Assembly (NCBI GenBank): GCA_963920575.1
Contig: OY986969.1
Coordinates: forward strand, 14,462,615 to 14,526,614
Direction: 5' to 3'
DNA from: Narthecium ossifragum
Taxonomy: Eukaryota > Streptophyta > Magnoliopsida > Dioscoreales > Nartheciaceae
Length of the DNA stretch: 64,000 nucleotides
Under the pieces are notes generated by a model. It worked only from the letters and a program-made list of their open reading frames with translations. It searched no databases and was not told the origin of the DNA. A program made the translations under genes and the position numbers. Numbering within the stretch: the first letter of the stretch is position 1; each line of letters begins with the position of its first letter. Shown here piece after piece: positions 56,186-64,000 of this stretch.

Positions 56186-56595
56186 TGTCACGCCTCGACC
56201 CAGAAAACTCATCCGAACCGGGATGTGAATTAACCAAACCTATTTCTAAAATCAAACGGCGAGAGCCTCCCTTATAAATTTCACTTTAAATCCTGTGCAC
56301 AGTTATAAATATTCATAATTAATTTAAACTAGTCTATCATCAAGTAATAATACAATATCTAGCAACTACAAAACTCAATTAGCATTCAGATGGTATAAGA
56401 ATGATTGTAGTCCTCTAAGTACAACAATCTCTATCAATCTTCATCAATTTGGAGTACAAATACATTTTCCCTTGAAGCTACAATGTATACATCGAATTGA
56501 AATACATATACGATTTAAAGCTATACATAAATTAAAGTGAGATAAGCTGATGACAATTCCTGGATCTGGCGCACCACCAGGGGAAGGACCACCTC
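56186..56595 (-). mobile_element. TGTGAGGAC-family LTR, copy F3 (3' part)
   Basis: It starts TGTCACGCCTCGACCCAGAA, almost as F2 does at 52203, and follows the family's element-sense 3' end on the minus strand. It is cut at ~56595 by copy F4 in opposite orientation. It begins directly after the GTTTA that follows F2. Confidence 0.8.
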
Positions 56596-59444
56596 TGACG
56601 TGAGGACCCGTCCCTCTATACCTTGTTCGACCACGTTAGGTCGAGGGCATGGCTCTGTTGGCCTTGTTTCACAATCAGGTTGATCGCGAAAACCCCAAGA
56701 GAAATTTGGTAAATTGCGTCTTGGTGGTCGGTTTCACACCCATGTAGTGCACAAACTGCCTTGGATTATTGTATGTGAATGATTAGATTCTTATAGGCGC
56801 TCTCGATCGAAAGATCGGAGCTCGATCGGGAAAGATCGAAATAGACGGTCGATTCGCAGTGCAGCAGGTCGGTGGGCAGTATAGCAAGGTGGTTCCCGAC
56901 CCGATAAGTAACCCCTAGCCACTCTTCTTCATTCTTCTTCTTTCTTTTCTCTTCTTCGCTCCCCTGTTCCCGCGATCCCTTACCCTCTTCCTTCCCAACG
57001 CGAGTGGGGCAGTGAGAGAGAGAGCTCTAGCGATCTTGAGGCGGCGGTAGTGAGGGTCCCTTCTCCTTCCTTCCCTTTCTCTCTCCCACGACAGCCCTTC
57101 TCTTCCTTCTCCGGCGATGGCTGCGGGCGTGAGAGGACTCCGACAGCGTCCCCCCGGTGAGGGCCCCCTCCCCCCTTCTTCTTCCTTCCCTTCCCTCCCC
57201 GCGGTGGCTCTTCTCCCCTTGATTTTCCTTCTTCTCCGACGACAGATGTGGGCAAGGGAGTGCCCGGCGGACTTTGGCAGCTTCCTCGACGGCTTGGAGG
57301 CATCCCATGGCACGGGAGGAGGTGGATTAGCAAGGTTGACGGCGGATTAACCAAGGATTAGCTTAGCAGAGGTAGAGTTCTTGAACTAGGGCTTTGTTTA
57401 ACTGTTAATATGTATTTGAACCTTTAATTCTTTGATTTATTATCGCTAATTGATGCTCCTAGGGTAATTTAATTACTGTCTTGAGTTTGGTATGAATTGA
57501 TTTGGATTTTAATATGATTTTAGCAACTTTTTCCCAAATTTCTACCGAAGCTCTGTTCTTCATCTAAACTGAGTTGTTCGAGTTCAGTTTATGACTCGTG
57601 CGTGTATGCTATCTTCTGATCATCAATAGGACAGTTGTAGATCCGTGGATCTAATTTCCAATCCAATTAGTTTCATAATTTTAAGAGTTTTCTACAATTG
57701 TTGGTGGTTTTTCTTCGGATTTGCGGCGAGACCATAATTAGTGAATTAATTAGTGGATTTCGAGAAGATTACCTATTAAATCAATCCTTTTCTTGGATGT
57801 GATGATCCTAGCATGTTAGTCTATATCTTCCCAAGTTTAATTTCAGATTGGATGTTGTTTGGACGTCGAATTGATGAATTTTCATTCTCTTTAATCATAG
57901 CCTAGTGTACTAAACTGAATTAAGGGCTTTAATGGGTTTTGTTTATTAATTATGTGTGGTTCCTCTTAAATGATGAAATTAGCATTCCTAGCAATAGTTA
58001 GAACTATAATGAGTAGTTGGTCGGTTTTCCACAGCTAATTGCATGTTTATCGGCTTATTTCATTAGTTGCTAACTTTTCCTTAATTAGCCTTTAAATTGG
58101 TGAATCATGTATAGTTATGTTCACAACTCTTGTATGCATATGTTGATACATCTATCTAGCCCGTCTGAGGCTTGTGGTTGGATCAAGGGAGTCATACCCC
58201 TTGAGATGTTTAGATAGATAAATGGGTCGAAGGTGTGCCCTAGATTTATGTAAACTGTATTTATTATTGTTGTTGTAATTGTGTGGCTGAGGGAGTGCCC
58301 CGTTTGTAGCAATTTCGGTTGACGGCTGTGTATGCCGTCGTAATGTCGAAATTTAGATTGATGTGTAGTTGCTTGTTAATGGCATGTGGGCGCTATTGTA
58401 CTATTGTAATATTTAGTTGTTGCTTAAACCTTTGCTACGTCTACCCTTTTGGTGAGTTGTATGCTATGCCGAGCCCTGTATATTGTTGTGCTATCTTGTT
58501 GCATGTTTGTAATGTTATTCTTGTGCGTATGAGCATTGCAAGCATTTGATTGCATTGGAAGCATTAGGTTAGGACATGGGTGAATGGAGTTTCGCCGATC
58601 CGAGGGCTCGGGCAGCTCGGATCTAACCTTAAGTGTGAGGACTTGTCCCTCTTGTGAGGACCTGCCCCTCTTTTCCCTTTTGGCTTGTTTTGACCCCAAG
58701 GGCAATTTGGGAAATTGCGCCTTGGCGGTCGTTTCACACCGGGTGTGCACACACAGACCTTGTTTGGTGTTTGTGTTTGTTAGAAAGGTTAGGTGGGACC
58801 TAGTTTGGGAGTTCTGGGCTTGGGCCCGTTTTCCAGCCCAAGTTTGCACTTCTGGGCAGGGAGGATCGATCCTTGGGTCGTGGAGGATTGATCCTGCCTG
58901 TGCCTGGAAGTCCTTGTCGGTGGCTTCCGAAGGATGGCCACCGCGGTGGCCGTCGCTTCCCCTGTCAGGGGAGGGAAGACTTTCCCTCCCCTCCCCCAGC
59001 TTTTCCCCGCCTTCGCCGGCTTTCCCCCGGCCTTACCCCCCTTCCCCTTCTCCTTCCTTTCTTCTTCTTCTTCCTCCTTCTTCTCCCGGCTCTGTTTCTT
59101 CCCCTGTTCAGACCGCCCCTTTCCCTCCTCCGTTCTCCCTCCTCCGGCCACCGTTCTTGGAGCTTGAAGGCTCGTTGGAACCGTGACGGCGTGAGGAAGA
59201 TCCTTGGCTAAGCTTTGTGGATTGAAGCTGCGTTGTAGAGGTAGGGTTCTCCTTCAAAGCTCGGCTGTTTTGAGGGTTTAAATCCGGTTTTGTTTTTCAT
59301 TATATCTCCTTGTGGAGTTGTTGGTTTCCGGTTTTGAAGCCTTGAGTAGCTTCGTGATGATCAGATCTACCAGTCCACCAAGTTTGGTGAGGTTTGGTTG
59401 TGTCTTCCGGCGGTTCTCCGGCCGGAAGTGCGCCGGAACCCATC

Positions 59445-59760
59445 AGGATCGATCCTCCTGGAAGGAAGGATCGGTCCTCTTGTGTTGGCTTGCTGCGCCT
59501 AGCACATGATCGATCTTCTTATGGGAGAAGATCGATCATGGGGCATGGGTTGGCATGGTTACCCCTTCGTCCCGAGAAAGATCGATCTTCCTGGGAGGAA
59601 TGATCGATCTTCCTTGGTGCGACTGGAAGGGCGCCCTCTGTCACGAAAAAGATCGATCTTCCTGGGAGGAAGGATCGATCTTCTTTGTCTCGACAGTGAG
59701 GGAAGCTCACTGTTGCTTAAGTGATCGATCCTTCCCTTGGTGATGATCGATCCTTCAGTA
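59445..59760. repeat. GATCGATC array in F5
   Basis: About ten GATCGATC (or near) words occur in ~315 bases, often paired around a GGGAGGA spacer, as in AGATCGATCTTCCTGGGAGG followed by AATGATCGATC. The pairs resemble small inverted repeats. Confidence 0.9.
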
Positions 59761-60160
59761 GCAGAGAGGGTTTTCAAGGGTTTTGCCCGCGGGGCTTCGC
59801 ATGTAAGTGGGTTTTGATGGTTTTGTCCTTGGGGCTTCTATGTTTTACATCATGCTTGAATGTTTACGGCTTTGTGGTTAACCGAGGGAGTAATGAACCC
59901 TCGGGAATGCTTAGTGTAACTGGGCCATGGGTTATGCCCTTTTATCGCTTTATGGTGAACCGAAGGAAGTCATGATCCTCGGGAGTGCTTAGAATAAATG
60001 GGCCGAAGGTGTGCCTTTGATGTGCTAAATGTTACTGCTTTCCTTATTCATATCCTGCCCTGTTTCCTGTGCATTAGACATGCTAGGTTAGACTGGGTGG
60101 GGTTGACCCGTGGACTCCGGTGATCTAGGACTAAGCGTGGGATGCCGTTACCCCGGTAAG

Positions 60161-60570
60161 GGTGTCCTACAAGTATCGTCTGGCCCACCCTGTGTCAAGG
60201 ACCGTCGGAGGTAGCCCAGTCCATGAGCAGTGGCTATCGGAGGGACGTAGGTTGGACAGGAACCCTGGGGGGGATGACATCCATGGGATCGATGGACTCT
60301 CTGGCTAGACTTAGTCCTTGGGTCAGGAGTTAGGGGTCTTGTTGGCTCTGTGGCTTGGAGTACTGGGAGGTGGTAGTCTTAACCTCGGTCGTTCCGTCAA
60401 GTGTGGAGATCCCGCTTGGGAAGGGGTGTCCTACCAGTAGCGTCATGTCCACCCTGTGTCAGGGATTGTCGGAGTTGTCCACCCCTGAGCAGTGGTTGTC
60501 GGAGGGGCGTACTGGGACAGGAGTCCTTCGGGTTATTGACGGGATTTATGGGATCCTTGGCAAGCCTCAG
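60161..60570. repeat. Diverged tandem duplication in F5, period ~264 bp
   Basis: GGTGTCCTAC (60161 and 60425), CACCCTGTGTCA and TGAGCAGTGG recur in order. The second unit is diverged and ends around GGGATTTATGGGATC. Confidence 0.75.
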
Positions 60571-63500
60571 TACTTGGCTTCAGGGTTGGTTCGTTTGGGT
60601 TTGCCTTCTTAGCGAGAGTGGTAGAGTAGGACCCTGCTGAGCTGTTGTTCATTCCTACCTGGACTGTGTGTTTGCAGGTGCGGGTCCCCGTTCTCCTCCG
60701 GTGCTTCCCCGTCGGCAGTCTCGTGGCAGCGTGCCGGATCCTGACCATGTCTGAGAGTCAGGATGGGTTCATTTGTGAGTTCGCAGAGACCCCGGTGGGT
60801 GTTGTAGCTTCTTTTTGGGGACTGTTGATCCCTTGTAGCTTGTTGTACTAAACTCTGTTTAACTCTATTATATATCAGTTTGTAATAGTTGTTAATAGAT
60901 GTTGTAGTAGCTTGCTTTCCCTTGTGCTTGCAGTCAGCTATTTCCGCCAGCTGTGCGTTAGTCTCAGCTGTTTCCGCCAGTTGAGGCTAGTAGATGTAGG
61001 TTTTCCCCCTCGTGTCCCGGCCCGGGTGCGCTCTGCGGGTCGGGGTGCGACACCTCTGCTCCTAGGTCGACCGGCTGGGTCGGACCCATGGCTTGTTTGA
61101 TTGTTTCGCGTCGGACCTGTCCCTCTATTGTTTCTTAGACCACAAGGGCAATTTGGTAAATTGTGCCTTGTCGGTTTGTTTCACACCCGCGTGTGCACAC
61201 ACAGTCTCTGGTTGATAATTGTGTTTGACTAGATCTGTTTATGAGGTTTTTGACCTGTGGATGGATCCAAGCTAGTGTTGGATCGATCCAGCCAGTCTTG
61301 GATCGATCAGATTTGGTGTTAGATCGATCCGGGACTGTAGCAGGTCGGTGTCTTCCTTTGCGAGGACGGCCGCCGTTGGCCGTCGCTCTCCCCTGTCAGA
61401 AGGGGAGGACTTTCCCTCCCCTCCTTCCCCTTTTCCCCTCCTTCCCTAGCTTTCCCCTTCCCTCTTCTTCTTCTTCTTCTTCCTCTTCTCCTTCTCTTCT
61501 TCTTCTTTCTTCTTCCTTCTTCTTCCGCGGCTCTGCTTCCTCTGTTCTTCCCGGCAGCCACCTTCTTCTTCTTCGTTCTCCCTCCTCCGGCCACCGTTTT
61601 GAGCATTTGAAGGCTCGTTGGAACCGTGGCGGCGTAAGGAAGATCCCTGGTGTGGTTTGAAGCCTTGTTGGTGACTGGTTTGCGGGGAATTAGCCGAGAA
61701 GTGCGTTTCCAGTAGGTGTTCTACCTACGTGAGTTGTTTAATGGGTTTCTCTTAATCTAGCCAGTAGATCTTGTATTTCTTTGTGTTTTTGGCTTCCTCT
61801 TGCTTCATATAATTTCTGGTTTAAGTTTCATAAGCTTTAGTTGAGATTTTAGTAGGATTTAAGCATCTTTAATTTCGGATTTTCCGGTTTCTGCTGTTCT
61901 TGAAGAACAACCGGTTTGTGGCGAGTTTTCTGATCAGTACGTGCATGTGCTTGGGTTGTGATGAACATAAGAGTTGTAGATCTTTGAATCTACTATCAAA
62001 CCTAACTGAGTTCATAATTTTCTGATTTTTCGACGATTTGTTATGATTTTCGCACTAGCGGGCTGCGTTGTAGCAAGCAATGGTAAGTTAGTTTTGATTA
62101 GCGGTTTTGATTAGTGTTTTTTCGTTAATCCAGCCGTTGGATGTTTCTATATTTTGGATATGTTGATCCCGACATATTGATCTACTGGATTCTAAGTTGG
62201 ATCTTGACCCTGACGTCGTTTGGATGTCGGATTGACGGGGTCAACTAGCTGCTATGTAGAGAAGTTTTGGTGTTTTATATAATATTATATGTTTGAACAT
62301 ATAATATTATATTTTTACTGTTCTTCTTGGTTTTCGGGGTTGCTTGCCGTTGCAGGAGTTCGTGGTTGACAGTCGTGGTACCGTCGTAATACCGGGACCC
62401 GCTGCAGATCGGCTGGCAGCGGTTGGTAGTACCGCTGCAGCGATACGGTCGGACTTGTATGCTGCTTTAACATACTGTTGCATGTTTATCTCCTATCTGT
62501 GTATGTTCGTAGCATGCATTCTCTGTTGTGCATTAGTTGCATTGGTTAGGACGTGGGTGATCTGTGGGTCGCCGTCCCGAGACTGGAAGCTCGGACTTAG
62601 CCCTAGGACCGGGTTGGGTAGTTTGGACCCGGTTCGAATTGTGGTGTCCAGTCAAACTTGATGATATGCTTAGATGTCTGGTACACCTGTTACTTGATGA
62701 TTATAGAGGTCGTGTCGGCCTTGAGTCGGATGCTGAGGTGTAGCCGGTGTTCCACTGTGACGACTCTTGAGTAGAGGAGTTACCTACTCAGCGGTGTCAT
62801 TTCCCGCCTGCAGTGTCGGATTCCTACTTGTGAGTATGCAGTGTTCATTCCTGCTTACTGCGTGTGATCCATCATGTGACCAGTCTTCTGGAAGATCATG
62901 ATCGTGGACCTCAGGGACACGCGGTGGGGTTATGGGACCCATATATACACCCAGGTATTACTTGAGGGTGACACTCTTGCGTTTCCCTCTTCCTTCTGTG
63001 TGTCGTAGTGTAGAACCATGCTGAGCTTAGTGCTCACTCCTACCCGGGTTGCGTTTGCAGGTGCAGGCGTTCACTTCTCTTTGGTGGCCCCTACCGGGCA
63101 GTTGGTCGGCGGTGCGGCGGCGCCAGGCGGAGTCTGAGAGGTGGTGATCTTTTACAGTTTTTAAACCTTGGTTAGTTAGTCTCCTACGGGAGTATAAATG
63201 TTGTATTTGAATCTTACCCTCTCCGAGGATATGTATATTAAATTCACTTGGGATTTGTAATCTGAGGTTCGATGTTTGTAATTTAAATATGTTCTTTTAA
63301 ATTGAGGGTGTTTTGATGAATTGCTAGGGAGACCAATAGGTTAGAGGGAACCCTCGCCAACATATTTCCGCGGTTTGTTAGGTTCCGGTTCGCGTCGTCC
63401 GGCCCGGTTGGGCTTTCGCGGGTCGGGACGCGACATTAAGACCGAGGCTAGGTAGCAAGGTTTAGGGCTTGATTTGTTATGATGATATGATGTTATCGAG

Positions 63501-63696
63501 GCTTTGTCTAGTTGACTACTATTATTCTGATTGAGCTGTAGAAGTCATCCTAGGTTCCAGTTTCAATCTCAATTTCTGCATGGGAAGTTACGTACACCCT
63601 GTGGCCTACGCCCTATTGTTTCAGTGTTGGAGCGCTTGGTTTGTGAGGGACGACCGTTGACAGTGGATGTCATCAGAGTGCGTGCCCTAGGGTAGG

Positions 63697-64000
63697 TGAT
63701 GTGTTACAAACGTGTTGTCAAAACGTTACAAACTCAATCAAATATTAAATTTATAATCCTTATTCAATCACTACACTATTAGGTAGAATAGCGGTGAAGT
63801 CAGGAGTCGATCCACAAGGAAAACGTTGGAAACTGAAATCAATTTTCAAAACCCTAACACTAAGGAAAAGAATTAAAGATAGAATAGAGTTGTGTAAACT
63901 AATAAAGAAAAGAAATAAAAGGTTGATCAATTTGAATCAATGGAGTAGTTTCTTAGGAATTACTCAATCCGCCCTAGTTTCGTTATTAGTCTTCTCTAGT
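63697..64000 (-). repeat. Athila-type LTR, partial at window edge
   Basis: It aligns with 8525-8810: AAACTCAATCAAATATTA, TTTATAATCCTTATTCAATC, AGCGGTGAAGTCAGGAG, and the end near TTACTCAATCC. It runs off the window. Confidence 0.8.

Larger units (their letters stand above)
58653..61052 (+). mobile_element. TGTGAGGAC-family solo LTR, copy F5
   Basis: It starts TGTGAGGACCTGCCCCTC and ends GGTCGGGGTGCGACA, with a 5-bp duplication CCTCT at 58648-58652 and 61053-61057. At 2400 bp it is the only copy without an insertion, so it best shows the family. It contains AATTTGGGAAATTGCGCC, a GATCGATC array and a 264-bp-period duplication. There is no coding sequence. Confidence 0.9.
58634..63435 (+). mobile_element. 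TGTGAGGAC-family solo LTR, copy F6
   Basis: It starts TGTGAGGACTTGTCCCTCT and ends GGGTCGGGACGCGACA, with a 5-bp duplication TTAAG at 58629-58633 and 63436-63440. Only 19 bases in, it is interrupted by copy F5 and resumes at 61053. Without F5 it is ~2.4 kb. It has a CTT-rich microsatellite near 61460-61530, and GCCGTTGCAGG near 62345 may be a splice-acceptor-like site. No gene is present. Confidence 0.88.
56596..63696 (+). mobile_element. TGTGAGGAC-family LTR, copy F4 (interrupted)
   Basis: The first part is 56596-58633 (CGTGAGGACCCGTCCC start, then AAATTTGGTAAATTGCGTC and GGAGCTCGATCGGGAAAGAT). The second part resumes at 63441 (ACCGAGGCTAGGTAGCAAGG), which is continuous with the first when compared with F2. 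The gap is copy F6 with its TTAAG duplication. It is cut on the right by an Athila-type LTR at 63697. Small frames at 56915-57354 lie in GC-rich DNA and look spurious. Confidence 0.8.

Noticed and set aside
56915..57354. Arg/Gly-rich overlapping minus-strand frames
   Set aside because: Three frames are open at once in GC-rich LTR DNA of copy F4, so this is composition, not coding.
58634..63435. F5 and F6 as the two LTRs of one element in tandem
   Set aside because: F5 has its own CCTCT duplication inside F6, and F6 has TTAAG, so they are separate nested insertions.

Overview
This is nuclear DNA from a flowering plant. It has one normal, intron-rich host gene: CCT5, the epsilon subunit of the cytosolic chaperonin, with nine GT-AG exons giving 535 codons. 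Almost everything else is nested plant transposable elements: Ty3 elements of the Tat, Athila and Reina (chromovirus) types, a gene-capturing Mutator-like element, a Cassandra-like element with 5S rRNA sequence, and a family of ~2.4-kb solo LTRs. I cannot name the species.

Left part, 1-12437. After non-coding tandem repeats comes an old Tat-type element, 'A' (about 1346-12437): 5' LTR, gag remains, no pol, a broken antisense plant mobile domain (PMD) gene, and a stub of 3' LTR. A Cassandra-like LTR (4247-4607), fragments of the 2.4-kb LTR family (4608-5015) and a truncated minus-strand Athila-type element (5050-9970) lie inside it.

Middle, 12438-41465. This is a ~1.5-kb inverted duplication of DNA from just downstream of CCT5. 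The left arm is split by a Mutator-like element (12644-28619, 9-bp target duplication TATAAAGTT) and by a Reina element (28859-34378, target duplication GCCGG). The right arm keeps both empty sites. The Mutator-like element carries pieces of two host genes, a GT4-type glycosyltransferase and phenylalanine ammonia-lyase. Its right terminal repeat was later hit by a 14.6-kb Tat element, 'B' (14001-28567, target duplication GCAGT). B has gag-pro and pol on the plus strand. On the minus strand, between pol and the 3' LTR, it has a five-exon PMD/coiled-coil gene whose four introns all keep frame. The Reina element has one uninterrupted Gag-Pol frame ending in a chromodomain. The right arm is interrupted by 3.9 kb that holds the last exon of a mitochondrial ATP synthase subunit g gene.

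Right part. CCT5 (41643-49494, minus) has a promoter with TGGGCY (site II) motifs. After a pyrimidine-rich tract, 50872-63696 is a stack of solo or truncated LTRs of one family inserted into each other (target duplications GTTTA, TTAAG, CCTCT), with two Athila-type LTRs in or next to it.

The most unusual feature is the spliced antisense PMD gene, present in two independent Tat elements here. Next are the two-gene capture in the Mutator-like element and the inverted duplication that preserves the empty insertion sites.
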